Both the position numbers and the translations under genes were made by a program. A DNA stretch of 64,000 bases, from the NCBI RefSeq assembly GCF_905397435.1, contig NZ_CAJPVI010000020.1:1-64000 (forward strand). Direction: 5' to 3'. This DNA is from Cupriavidus numazuensis. GTDB lineage: Bacteria; Pseudomonadota; Gammaproteobacteria; Burkholderiales; Burkholderiaceae. Below are positions 25,726 through 35,200 of this stretch, piece by piece (position 1 is the first letter of the stretch; the number at the start of each line of letters is the position of its first letter). A model generated the notes under the pieces. It saw nothing but the letters and a program-made list of their open reading frames with translations, had not been told where the DNA came from and searched no databases.

Positions 25726-27996
25726 TCAGCTCCCCTGCTTCACACAATCCACGAAATACGCCTTGCGGCCATCAACCTCTTCCTCCACCAGCCCGTGCAC
25801 ATCGGTCTCGAAGCCCGGGAAGAGCTTGTTGAATTCGCGTGCGAACTTCAGGTACTGGACGATGGTGCGGTTGAACCGCTCGCCCGGAATCAGCAGCGGG
25901 ATGCCCGGCGGGTACGGCGTCAGCAGGATGGCCGTAACGCGACCTTCAAGGTCGTCCACCGGCACGCGCTCGATCTCGCGGTGCGCCATCATCGACCACG
26001 CGTCCGACGGCTTCATCGCCGGCTCCATGTCCGACAGGTACATCTCGGTCGTCACGCGCGCCACGTCATTGGCCTTGTAAACGCTGTGCACGGCATCGCA
26101 CAGGTCACGCAGGCCCATGCGTTCGTACTGCGGATGCTTGCCGACGAATTCGGGCAGCACGCGCCACAGCGGCTGGTTCTGGTCGTAGTCGTCCTTGAAC
26201 TGCTGCAGCTCGGTCACCAGCGAATTCCAGCGGCCCTTGGTAATGCCGATGGTGAACATGATGAAGAATGAGTACAGGCCCGTCTTCTCGATGATGATGC
26301 CGTGCTCGGCCAGGTACTTGGTGACGATGGCCGCCGGGATGCCGCGGTCGCTGAACTCGCCGTCCACGTCCAGGCCCGGGGTGATGATGGTGGCCTTGAT
26401 CGGGTCGAGCAGGTTGAAGCCATCGGCCAGGTCGCCGAAGCCGTGCCAGCGCTCGTTGGCCTTGAGCATCCACTGTTCGCGCTCGGGCATGCCCTCGTCG
26501 TTCAGCGTGTCCGGGCCCCAGACCTTGAACCACCAGTCGCCGTTGTTGCCGGCCTCGAAGTCGCCTTCGACCTTGCGCATGGCGCGGCGGAAATCCAGCG
26601 CTTCCTGGATGCTTTCTTCCACCAGCGCGGGGCCGCCCGGCGCTTCCATCATGGCCGCGGCGACATCGCACGAGGCGATGATCGAGTACTGCGGGCTGGT
26701 CGAGGTGTGCATCAGGTACGCCTCGTTGAAGCGGTAGCGGTCCAGCTTGCGCGTCTCGGAGTCCTGCACGAGGATCTGCGAGGCCTGCGACAGGCCGGCC
26801 AGCAGCTTGTGCGTGGACTGCGTGGCGAACACGAGCGCGTCCTTGCTGCGCGGACGGTCGCGGCCGATCGCGTGCATGTTGTGGTAGAACTCGTGGAACG
26901 CCGCGTGCGGCAGCCAGGCTTCATCGAAATGCAGCGTGTCGATTTCCGACGCCAGCATCTCCTTGATCTGCTCGGCGTTGTACAGCACGCCGTCATAGGT
27001 ACCCTGCGTGATCGTCAGGATGCGCGGCTTCTGGTTCTTCGCCTTGCTCGCGAACGGGTGGTTGGCGATCTTGCGGCGGATGGTCTCCGGATCGAACTCG
27101 CTCTTCGGGATCGGGCCGATGATGCCGTAGTGGTTGCGCGTCGGCATCAGGAACACCGGGATCGCGCCCGTCATCATGATCGCGTGCAGGATCGACTTGT
27201 GGCAGTTGCGGTCCACCACGACGATGTCGCCCGGCGCCACGTTGGCGTGCCACACCATCTTGTTCGATGTCGACGTGCCGTTGGTCACGAAGAACATGTG
27301 GTCCGAGTTGAAGATGCGCGCGGCATTGCGCTCGGACGCGGCCACCGGGCCGGTGTGGTCCAGCAGCTGGCCGAGTTCATCCACCGCGTTGCAGACGTCG
27401 GCGCGCAGCATGTTCTCGCCGAAGAACTGGTGGAACACCTGGCCCACCGGGCTCTTCAGGAACGCCACGCCACCCGAGTGGCCCGGGCAGTGCCACGAGT
27501 ACGACGAATCCTGCGCGTAGTCGATCAGCGCCTTGAAGAACGGCGGCGCGAGCGTGTCGAGGTAGACCTTGGCTTCGCGGATGATGTGGCGTGCCACGAA
27601 TTCGGGGGTGTCCTCGAACATGTGGATGAAGCCGTGCAGCTCGCGCAGGATATCGTTCGGGATATGGCGCGAGGTGCGGGTCTCGCCGTACAGGAAGATC
27701 GGCAGGTCGGTGTTGCGGCGGCGCACTTCGTTGACGAACGCGCGCAGCTTCTCGATGGCGGCTGCTTCGGGCCGGTCATCGGCGGTCACGAACTCGTCGT
27801 CATCGATCGACACGATAAAGGTCGAAGCGCGGCTGGACTGCTGCGCGAACGAGGTCAGGTCGCCGTAGCTGGTCAGGCCCATGACCTCCATTCCCTCTTT
27901 CTCGATCGCCTCGGCCAGCGCGCGGATACCCGAGCCGGAGATGTTCTCGGAGCGGAAGTCTTCGTCAATGATGATGACGGGGAAGCGGAATTTCAT
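25726..27996 (-). CDS. Arginine/lysine/ornithine decarboxylase (PLP, fold type I)
   Basis: 756 residues from the ATG at 27996 (AAGGAT upstream). N-terminal response-regulator-like wing domain (~1-125; MKFRFPVIIIDEDFRSENIS), large PLP domain with GHSGGVAFLKSPVG, DRNCHKSILHAIMMTGAIP and the Schiff-base lysine in TQSTHKLLAGLSQAS, then the C-terminal domain. Overall length and order match inducible acid-stress decarboxylases (LdcC, SpeF, AdiA). The amino-acid specificity cannot be read reliably. It would make cadaverine, putrescine or agmatine and consume a proton. No matching antiporter is adjacent. It follows dcd after a gap holding a large hairpin. Confidence 0.9.
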   Translation of the reverse strand: MKFRFPVIIIDEDFRSENISGSGIRALAEAIEKEGMEVMGLTSYGDLTSFAQQSSRASTFIVSIDDDEFVTADDRPEAAAIEKLRAFVNEVRRRNTDLPIFLYGETRTSRHIPNDILRELHGFIHMFEDTPEFVARHIIREAKVYLDTLAPPFFKALIDYAQDSSYSWHCPGHSGGVAFLKSPVGQVFHQFFGENMLRADVCNAVDELGQLLDHTGPVAASERNAARIFNSDHMFFVTNGTSTSNKMVWHANVAPGDIVVVDRNCHKSILHAIMMTGAIPVFLMPTRNHYGIIGPIPKSEFDPETIRRKIANHPFASKAKNQKPRILTITQGTYDGVLYNAEQIKEMLASEIDTLHFDEAWLPHAAFHEFYHNMHAIGRDRPRSKDALVFATQSTHKLLAGLSQASQILVQDSETRKLDRYRFNEAYLMHTSTSPQYSIIASCDVAAAMMEAPGGPALVEESIQEALDFRRAMRKVEGDFEAGNNGDWWFKVWGPDTLNDEGMPEREQWMLKANERWHGFGDLADGFNLLDPIKATIITPGLDVDGEFSDRGIPAAIVTKYLAEHGIIIEKTGLYSFFIMFTIGITKGRWNSLVTELQQFKDDYDQNQPLWRVLPEFVGKHPQYERMGLRDLCDAVHSVYKANDVARVTTEMYLSDMEPAMKPSDAWSMMAHREIERVPVDDLEGRVTAILLTPYPPGIPLLIPGERFNRTIVQYLKFAREFNKLFPGFETDVHGLVEEEVDGRKAYFVDCVKQGS

Positions 27997-28032
27997 CGGG
28001 CATCCTTGATGGAAAGCAGGACATAAAGGACT

Positions 28033-28080
28033 GAGCCACATGGCCGGCAGGGGTTCCCCTGCTACGGCGACATGTGGCTC
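28033..28080 (-). promoter_or_regulatory. Long two-tier hairpin in the leader of the decarboxylase gene
   Basis: Outer arms GAGCCACATG (28033-28042) and CATGTGGCTC (28071-28080) are perfect complements. Inside them GCAGGGG (28047-28053) pairs with CCCCTGC (28056-28062). No T-run follows on the minus strand, so it is not a standard terminator. It lies 36 bp upstream of the decarboxylase ATG and 73 bp after the dcd stop. It could be a protein-binding palindrome or an mRNA leader structure. Confidence 0.65.
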
Positions 28081-28153
28081 TCACGTCAGGTCTTGGCGCC
28101 CGCGCGTCTATCGCGAGCTGGCCGTTCCGGCAAACGCCGGCATTGTAATGCGC

Positions 28154-28720
28154 TCAGGTCTTCGGCAGTGTGACACCGTGCTGGCCCTGGTACTTGCCGC
28201 CGCGGTCGGCGTACGAGGTCTCGCAGACCTCGTCGCTTTCGAAGAACAGCACCTGCGCGCAGCCTTCGCCGGCATAGATCTTGGCGGGCAACGGCGTGGT
28301 ATTGGAGAACTCCAGCGTCACATAGCCTTCCCACTCGGGCTCGAACGGCGTCACGTTGACGATGATGCCGCAGCGCGCATACGTGCTCTTGCCCAGGCAA
28401 ATGGTCAGCACGCTGCGCGGGATGCGGAAGTACTCCATCGTGCGCGCCAGCGCGAACGAGTTCGGCGGGATGATGCAGACGTCACCCTTGAAATCGACGA
28501 ACGATTTCTCGTCGAAGTTCTTCGGGTCGACAATGGTGCTGTTGATATTGGTGAAGATCTTGAATTCGTCGGCGCAGCGGATGTCGTAGCCGTAGCTCGA
28601 AGTGCCGTACGACACGATCTTGCGCCCGTCAGCCTCCCGCACCTGGCCGGGTTCGAACGGCTCGATCATGCCGTGCTGTTCCGCCATGCGGCGGATCCAC
28701 TTGTCGGATTTGATGCTCAT
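28154..28720 (-). CDS. dcd: dCTP deaminase
   Basis: 188 residues from the ATG at 28720 ([15 protein letters not shown]), the usual family start and length. Deaminates dCTP to dUTP, feeding dTMP synthesis. Conserved: [17 protein letters not shown], the [17 protein letters not shown] segment and the catalytic Glu in [17 protein letters not shown], with a flexible C-terminal lid ending in GVTLPKT. Homotrimer in known members. It lies 85 bp behind fdhD on the same strand, but a functional link is unlikely. Confidence 0.96.
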   Translation of the reverse strand: MSIKSDKWIRRMAEQHGMIEPFEPGQVREADGRKIVSYGTSSYGYDIRCADEFKIFTNINSTIVDPKNFDEKSFVDFKGDVCIIPPNSFALARTMEYFRIPRSVLTICLGKSTYARCGIIVNVTPFEPEWEGYVTLEFSNTTPLPAKIYAGEGCAQVLFFESDEVCETSYADRGGKYQGQHGVTLPKT

Positions 28721-28805
28721 AGAGTCGGGAGGGTAAACGCTTAGCGAGAGTGCGCCGAATTGTACAACCAATCCGCACCCACACCGGCCTCAATTGAAGT
28801 GGCGC

Positions 28806-29636
28806 TCAGGCGACAATTTCCTCGGGCAGGCGATGGTGAAAGCGCTCCTTGCCCGTGTAGAGCAGGAAGTGCTTGCCCGTGCACCTCGCAAACAGCGTCA
28901 TATTGACCCGTTGCGCCATCTGGTAGCCCATCTGCGTCACGCCCGAGCGCGAGAGCAGGAACGGAATCCCCATCTGCGCCCCCTTGATCACCATTTCGGA
29001 GGTCAGACGGCCGGTGGTGTAGAAGACCTTGTCGTCGCCGCGCATGTCTTCCAGCCACATGCGCCCGGCAATCGCATCCACCGCGTTGTGGCGGCCCACG
29101 TCCTCGACGAACATCAGCAGCTCGCTGCCGCGGAACAGCGCGCAGCCATGCACCGAACCGGCCTGCTTGTACACCGACTGCTGCAGGCGGATGGTGTCGA
29201 CGATGCCGTAAAGGGTGTCCTGGTCGAGCGTGGCACCGGCGGGCAGCTGGATATTGTCGATTTCGTCCAGCAACGAGCCGAACACCGTGCCCTGTCCGCA
29301 ACCGGTCGTCACCACGCGGCGCGCGGTGCGCTCCTCGATGCGGTCAACGCCGGTCCGGGTGGTCACGGCGGCGGATTCGGTTTCCCAGTCGACCTGCACG
29401 GCGGCAATGTCCTCGATCGATTCCACCAGCCGCTGGTTGCGCAAGTAGCCGAGCACGAGGTGCTCGGGCGCGCCGCCAAGGGTCATCAGCGTGACCAGTT
29501 CACGCTTGTCGAGATAGACCGTCAGCGGGCGCTCGCCGGGCAGGTAGGCCGGACGTGCGCGTCCGAGCTCGTCGACGACTTCGACCTCTTCGATCAGGGG
29601 AACAGCTGCGTGAGTCAGTTCGGGACGCAGTGGCAT
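28806..29636 (-). CDS. fdhD: Formate dehydrogenase sulfurtransferase FdhD
   Basis: 276 residues. FdhD moves sulfur from IscS to the molybdenum/bis-MGD cofactor of formate dehydrogenase, without which the enzyme is inactive. Conserved: RPLTVYLDKRELVTLMTLGG, SVHGCALF, FVEDVGRHNAVDAIAGR and YTTGRLTSEMV. The mobile cysteine loop reads TTGCGQG (C113), so the second cysteine of the CxxC described in E. coli is a glycine here. Last member of the leftward formate dehydrogenase cluster before dcd. Activity with one loop cysteine is plausible but should not be assumed identical to E. coli. Confidence 0.94.
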   Translation of the reverse strand: MPLRPELTHAAVPLIEEVEVVDELGRARPAYLPGERPLTVYLDKRELVTLMTLGGAPEHLVLGYLRNQRLVESIEDIAAVQVDWETESAAVTTRTGVDRIEERTARRVVTTGCGQGTVFGSLLDEIDNIQLPAGATLDQDTLYGIVDTIRLQQSVYKQAGSVHGCALFRGSELLMFVEDVGRHNAVDAIAGRMWLEDMRGDDKVFYTTGRLTSEMVIKGAQMGIPFLLSRSGVTQMGYQMAQRVNMTLFARCTGKHFLLYTGKERFHHRLPEEIVA

Positions 29637-29704
29637 GGATGGCGGAGTCGGGGGCTACTCAGGTTTGCCCCACCACGCCGGTCCGGCAAGCGATGGGGCG
29701 CAGG

Positions 29705-30031
29705 TTAAGGCGCCTTTGCGGTCGATTGTACTGCTGCGGCGGCCGGGGTGGCTGGTGCCTCGGGCGGCACGAACGGCCCTGGGTCGGCACAGGCAGCTGT
29801 CTGCACCGGCTCATGCGTGCCCTTGCCGCTGGTCTTCATGTCGCCGTAGTACCGCGCCGCGACCTTGTCCTGAGCCTTGCAGAGCTGGAACGCGGCAACC
29901 TTGTCGGCCCACGCCGTACGCGCTTTCGTTTCCTCCGCCTTGGCCTTCTGGGCGTCAGTCGGCGCCGGCAGCTTGGCCAGCGCGGCTTGCGTGCCGGCGG
30001 CCAGGGCAATCAGCATCAGTATGCGTTTCAT
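29705..30031 (-). CDS. Small exported protein of the formate dehydrogenase cluster, unknown function
   Basis: 108 residues with a clear signal peptide (MKRILMLIALAAGTQAALA). The mature part is Lys/Ala-rich and helical (APTDAQKAKAEETKARTAWA), carries two cysteines (C51, C81) that could form a disulfide, and ends in a Pro/Ala tail. No CxxCH heme site. It lies between the gamma subunit (33-bp gap) and fdhD (68 bp) on the same strand, so it is probably co-expressed with the enzyme. I do not recognise a named family. Confidence 0.75.
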   Translation of the reverse strand: MKRILMLIALAAGTQAALAKLPAPTDAQKAKAEETKARTAWADKVAAFQLCKAQDKVAARYYGDMKTSGKGTHEPVQTAACADPGPFVPPEAPATPAAAAVQSTAKAP

Positions 30032-30064
30032 GGTCGTGATCCGTGAAAGCGTGTCGACAACAAT

Positions 30065-31258
30065 TCAGGCCTCGCCCGGGCTGCGCCGCCCGGCGGTGCC
30101 CGGTTCCGGCGTTGCCGAGCGCTGGGCCGGGATCTTCCCGGACTTGATGTCGTCGTACCAGAGTTCGTGATGTTCCCTGGCCCAGGCCTCGTCGACCCAG
30201 CCGTCGCGCATCGCACGGTAGGCGCCTTCCATGCCGATGGTGCCCATGTAGATATGGCCCAGCGACATCGCGATCATCAGCACGGCGGCAATGCCATGGA
30301 TCACGTTGGCGATCTGCATGGTGGCGCGGTAGTAGTCGAGTCCCGGCACGATCATGTCGAGTACCCAGCCCGACGCGGACAGGATCAGACCAAAGAGCAC
30401 CAGCCCGCCCCAGAACCACATCTTTTCGCCGAAATTGAACCGACCGGTCGGCACATGCTTGCCGCTGGCCAGCCCGCCGAAGCTCGTGATCCAGCGGGCG
30501 TCATCGCGGCTGGGCAGGTTGTCGCGCACGAAGATCACGAAGGCGACGATGATCGACAACGTGAACACCGGTCCCGCCAGGTTGTGGATGTTCTTCAGCA
30601 GGTAGCTCAGCCAGCCGAACAGCGTGTGCCCCATGATCGGCAGCATGAAATGCTTGCCGAACAGCATCACGATGCCCGACACGCCGAGCAGCACGAACGA
30701 GATCGCCATGGTCCAGTGCACGATGCGTTCGATCGGCGTGAAGCGCTCGATCATGCGGCCGGTGCGTGGCTCGCGCAGCGGAATCGTGCCGCGCCAGGCG
30801 AAGAAGCCGAGGATCGCGAGCGGCACGACGACCAGCAGCCAGCCACCCCATACGGTGATCACGCCATTGCGAAACAGCCGCCATTTCTGGCCGGTCCGCT
30901 GGATCAGCACGCCGGCTTCCTTGGCCGGCAGGCTGCTGTAGTGGGCCTGGTCGGAATTGATCTCGCGCCAGACCGGCGCGTTGTTGCCCGGCTGCGTCAC
31001 CGAGCGGTCCTGCTGCGACTTCGCTTCGCCGGCGATATCACGGCGCGGCACGTTGAAGATGTTCTCCGAGGCAATGCCAGCCAGCGGCTGCGCGGGATGC
31101 GTGGCCGGGTTGTTGGCGTCCGCCGGCTGTGCGGCCGCGGCGGCCGCAGGGGCTGGCGGCGCCGAAGCGGGTGCCTGCGCCAGCACGGCACTGCTCGCGA
31201 ATGCCAGCCAGACCAGCGCGGCGGCCAGCCAGCGGCAAAGATTCTGCGTGGGCCTCAT
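30065..31258 (-). CDS. fdoI: Formate dehydrogenase gamma subunit (cytochrome b)
   Basis: 397 residues from the ATG at 31258, followed by a signal peptide (MRPTQNLCRWLAAALVWLAFASSAVLA). After a ~125-residue Ala/Pro-rich periplasmic stretch come five hydrophobic helices, of which the first (TVWGGWLLVVVPLAILGFFAW) is extra compared with E. coli FdnI. The core four carry heme-b histidines (ERIVHWTMAISFVLLGVSG, LLKNIHNLAGPVF, VIHGIAAVLMIAMSLGHIY). It takes electrons from the beta subunit to quinone. The protein is nearly twice the length of E. coli FdnI/FdoI (~215 aa), mostly because of its N-terminal extension. The start is 40 bp after the lipoprotein stop. Confidence 0.93.
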   Translation of the reverse strand: MRPTQNLCRWLAAALVWLAFASSAVLAQAPASAPPAPAAAAAAQPADANNPATHPAQPLAGIASENIFNVPRRDIAGEAKSQQDRSVTQPGNNAPVWREINSDQAHYSSLPAKEAGVLIQRTGQKWRLFRNGVITVWGGWLLVVVPLAILGFFAWRGTIPLREPRTGRMIERFTPIERIVHWTMAISFVLLGVSGIVMLFGKHFMLPIMGHTLFGWLSYLLKNIHNLAGPVFTLSIIVAFVIFVRDNLPSRDDARWITSFGGLASGKHVPTGRFNFGEKMWFWGGLVLFGLILSASGWVLDMIVPGLDYYRATMQIANVIHGIAAVLMIAMSLGHIYMGTIGMEGAYRAMRDGWVDEAWAREHHELWYDDIKSGKIPAQRSATPEPGTAGRRSPGEA

Positions 31259-31298
31259 ACGCGCTCCTTCGGATCGCCCCGCCCTGCCTGCTGCGCAG

Positions 31299-31535
31299 TC
31301 ACGGCGTGCGGTTGTATTCGTTCTGCAGCTGATTGCGCTGGCGGATCTGGTTCTGCCAGCTCGTCTTGTCGCCCACGGTCCAGCCTTTGACGACGAAGGG
31401 ATCATCCGGCGCACCCTGCCAGGCGGCCGCATCGGACTTCTTGTGCGAGGCGGTCGCGGTCTGTGCCTTTTCGCCACAGGCCGCGAGCAGCACGCCGGCC
31501 GCGGCCAGCACGGCCATCATTGCGATGCGCGTCAT
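31299..31535 (-). CDS. Small lipoprotein encoded between formate dehydrogenase beta and gamma subunits
   Basis: 78 residues. Signal sequence with lipobox LAAC (Cys20) followed by GEKAQ. The mature ~58 residues are polar, with a Trp-rich middle (WQGAPDDPFVVKGWTVGDKTSW) and a helical end (QNQIRQRNQLQNEYNRT). Its ATG overlaps the beta-subunit stop by 4 nt (ATGA), so translation is coupled. Such coupling argues for a structural or assembly role with the enzyme, perhaps anchoring it to the membrane. No named family recognised. Confidence 0.8.
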   Translation of the reverse strand: MTRIAMMAVLAAAGVLLAACGEKAQTATASHKKSDAAAWQGAPDDPFVVKGWTVGDKTSWQNQIRQRNQLQNEYNRTP

Positions 31536-32203
31536 GATGGTTGCCCCCCGTTGCCGTTGGCCGGACCAGGAGCGGCAGGTGCAGCGGGCGCGGCCGGTGC
31601 CTGCTGCGCACCACCCTTCGTGCCGTACGCGGTGCCCCAGCCGAACACGTCGCCGCCCTTGCCGCGCTTGATCACGCGGTTGCGCAGGATGTCGGCAATC
31701 ACGTCGCCGTCGCCGCCGAGCAGTGCCTTGGTCGAGCACATCTCCGCGCACAGCGGCAGCTTGCCTTCGGCAAGGCGGTTGCGGCCGTATTTCTCGAACT
31801 CGGCCTCCGAGCCGTTCTTCTCCGGCCCGCCCGCGCAGAATGTGCACTTGTCCATCTTGCCGCGCACGCCGAAGGTGCCGGTGGACGGGAACTGCGGCGC
31901 GCCGAACGGGCACGCGTACGAGCAGTAGCCGCAGCCGATGCACACGTCCTTGTCGTGCAGCACCACGCCATCTTCGGTGCGGTAGAAGCAGTCGACCGGG
32001 CAGACCGCCATGCAGGGCGCATCCGAGCAGTGCATGCAGGCGACCGAGATCGACTTCTCGGCGCCGACCATGCCGTCGTTGACCGTGACCACGCGGCGCC
32101 GGTTCACGCCCCATGGCACCTCGTGCTCGTTCTTGCAGGCGGTGACGCAGCTGTTGCATTCGATGCAGCGCTCGGCGTCACAGATAAATTTCATGCGGGC
32201 CAT
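31532..32203 (-). CDS. fdoH: Formate dehydrogenase beta subunit (4 x [4Fe-4S])
   Basis: 223 residues. Electron-transfer subunit with sixteen cysteines in four ferredoxin groups: CIECNSCVTACKNEHEVPWG, CMHCSDAPCMAVCPVDC, CIGCGYCSYACPFGAPQF and the CTFC ... C pair. E. coli FdnH (~294 aa) ends in a transmembrane helix that anchors it. Here that is absent and replaced by a Pro/Ala/Gly tail, so membrane attachment must come from the gamma subunit or the adjacent lipoprotein. Starts 29 bp after the alpha-subunit stop. Confidence 0.94.
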   Translation of the reverse strand: MARMKFICDAERCIECNSCVTACKNEHEVPWGVNRRRVVTVNDGMVGAEKSISVACMHCSDAPCMAVCPVDCFYRTEDGVVLHDKDVCIGCGYCSYACPFGAPQFPSTGTFGVRGKMDKCTFCAGGPEKNGSEAEFEKYGRNRLAEGKLPLCAEMCSTKALLGGDGDVIADILRNRVIKRGKGGDVFGWGTAYGTKGGAQQAPAAPAAPAAPGPANGNGGQPS

Positions 32204-32232
32204 GGTGTCATCCTGCGATCAATGTCGTGCAT

Positions 32233-35200
32233 TCAGGCAAAGCGTTCGATCTGGCAGATCGTGGTCTTGGTTTCCTGCATCATCGTCACCGAGTCATAGC
32301 CGTACGTGGTGGCCGTGTTGACGGCTTCCCCGCGCACGATCGGCATCGCGCCGTCCGGGTAGTAGTCCTTCAGGTCTTTGCCTTGCCACCAGCCCGAGAA
32401 ATGGAACGGGATGAAGGCGGTGTCCGGCCCCACGCGCTCGGTCACCAGCGCGCGCACCTTGATGCGTGCGCCCGTCGGCGTCTTCACCCAGCAGAAGTCG
32501 CCGTTGCGGATGCCGCGGTCGGACGCCGCACGCGGGTTGATCTCGACGAAGTTCTCCTGCTGCAGTTCGGCGAGCCACGGGTTGGAGCGCGTTTCCTCGC
32601 CACCGCCCTCGTACTCCACGAGGCGGCCCGAGGTCAGGATGATCGGGAACTTCTCGTAGACCTTGTTTTCGATGTTGCGCTGCTGCACGGTCTTGTACAG
32701 CGTGGGCAAGCGCCAGAACGCCATCTTGTCGTCGTGGGTCGGGTACTTGGCGACCATATCGGGCCGCGTCGAATACAGCGGCTCGCGGTGCTGCGGAATC
32801 GGATCGGGGAAGTTCCACACCACGGCGCGCGCCTTGGCATTGCCGAACGGATGGCAGCCATGGACTTTGAGCACCACGCGCTGGATGCCGCCCGACAGGT
32901 CGGTCTTCCAGTTCTTGCCTTCGGCGGCCTTTTTCTCGTCGTCGGTCAGGTCGTCCCACCAGCCGAGCTTCTTGAGCAGCACGTGGTCGAACTCCGGATA
33001 GCCGGTGGTGATCTCGGCCCCCTTCGAGCAGGAACCATCCTCGGCCAACAGGTTGACGCCATCGCGCTCCACGCCGAAGTTCGCGCGGAAATTGCCGCCG
33101 CCATCCATCACATGCTTGCTGGTGTCGTACAGGTTCGGCGAGCCCGGGTGCTTGAGTTCCGGATTGCCATAGCACGGCCATGGCAGTCCGAAGTAGTCGC
33201 CGGTCAGGTCATAGCCGGTCGCGGCGTCCTTGCCGCCACTGCAGCGCAACGTCTTCACGTCGAACATCTGCATATTGCGCATATGGGCCTTGAGCCGTTC
33301 CGGCGACTGGCCGGTGTAGCCGATGGTCCAGTTGCTGCGGTTGATCTCGCGCAGGATCGACTCAGGCTCCGGCTCCATCCAGGTCCGTCCGGCACGCTTG
33401 ACCTCGATCAGCTTGAGGTTCTTCGACAACTCCTTGCCGAAGCCAAGCCTGTCGGCAAAGGCCTGCATGATGGTCTGGTCGGGCATCGACTCGAACAGCG
33501 GCTCGATGACCTTCTCGCGCCATTGCAACGACCGGTTGGAGGCCGTGCAGGAACCCGAAGTCTCGAACTGCGTGCAGGCCGGTAGCAGGTAGACCGCGCG
33601 GTTCGGGTTGGTCTTCTCGCCTTCCGCCGGCGGCATGTTGGCCATGGCGGCAGTCGCGGACGGGTATGGGTCGATCACGACCAGCAGGTCCAGCTTGTCC
33701 AGCGCCTTCTTCATTTCCAGGCCGCGCGTCTGCGAGTTCGGGGCATGGCCCCAGAAGAACACGCCGCGTACGTTATTGTCCTGGTCGATCAGTTCGTTCT
33801 TCTCGGTGACGATGTCGATCCAGCGCGACACGGTCGTGCCGGACTTCTCCATCATCGCCTGCGAGGCGAACTGCTTCTTGATCCATTCGTAGTCCACGCC
33901 CCACACCGCCGCATAATGCTTCCACGCGCCCGTAGCCAGGCCGTAGTAGCCCGGCAATGAGTCGGGATTGGGGCCGACATCGGTGGCGCCCTGCACGTTG
34001 TCGTGGCCGCGGAAGATGTTGGCGCCGCCGCCCGACACACCGATGTTGCCGAGCGCAAGCTGCACGATGCACGACGCACGCACGATCGCATTGCCGATGG
34101 TGTGCTGCGTCTGGCCCATGCACCAGACCAGCGTGCTGGGCCGGTTCTTGGCCATGATCTCGGCCACCATCTTCACCTGCGCCTCGGGCACGCCGCAGAC
34201 TTCCTCGACCTTGTCCGGCGTCCACTTGGCCAGCACTTCCGCCTTGACCTTGTCCATGCCGTAGACGCGGTCCTGCAGGTATTTCGGGTCTTCCCAGCCG
34301 TTCTGGAAGATGTGGTAGAGCACCCCGAACAGGAAGGCGATGTCGGTGCCCGAGCGGATGCGCACATAGTGGTCGGACTTGGCCGCGGTGCGCGTGTAGC
34401 GCGGGTCCACCACGATCACCTTGCAGCCATTCTCCTTCGCATGCAGCAGGTGCAGCATCGACACCGGGTGCGCCTCGGCCGCATTGGAGCCGATATACAG
34501 CGCCGCCTTGGCGTTCTGCATATCGTTGTACGAGTTCGTCATCGCCCCGTAGCCCCAGGTGTTAGCCACGCCGGCCACGGTCGTCGAGTGGCAGATGCGC
34601 GCCTGGTGGTCGGTGTTGTTGGTGCCGAAGAACGACACCCACTTGCGCATCAGGTAAGCCTGTTCGTTGCTGTGCTTGGACGAGCCGACGAAGAACAGGG
34701 AATCGGGACCGGTCTGCTGGCGGATCTCCTTCATCTTCGCGGTGATCTCGTCGAGCGCCTGGTCCCAGCCGATGCGCTGGTACTTGCCGTTGACCAGCTT
34801 CATCGGGTACTTCAGGCGGTACTCGCCATGGCCGTGCTCGCGCAGTGCGGCGCCCTTGGCACAGTGCGCGCCCATGTTGATGGGCGAGTCGAACACCGGT
34901 TCCTGCCGCACCCACACGCCGTTCTGCACCACCGCATCGACCGCGCAGCCGACCGAGCAGTGGCCGCACACGGTACGCTTCACCACGATGCCGCCCTTGC
35001 CTTCCGCGGCCGCGACGGTCTTGTCGTCGGCGGCGTCGGCCTTGCGCAGCAGCGTCAGTTGCGAAGCGGCCAGGCCCACCCCGACACCGATGCCGGAACG
35101 CTTGAGGAAACTGCGCCGGTCCATGGTCGGCATGGCGCCGGCCAGCCCTGCGGCAAGTCGCGTGGATAACCGGCCTGGTGCCGATGTCGAACTGGCCTGT

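Noticed and set aside
26302..28026. 570-codon open frame antisense to the decarboxylase
   Set aside because: Mirror frame of a well-conserved PLP enzyme; composition is Arg/Val/His-rich with no recognisable fold.
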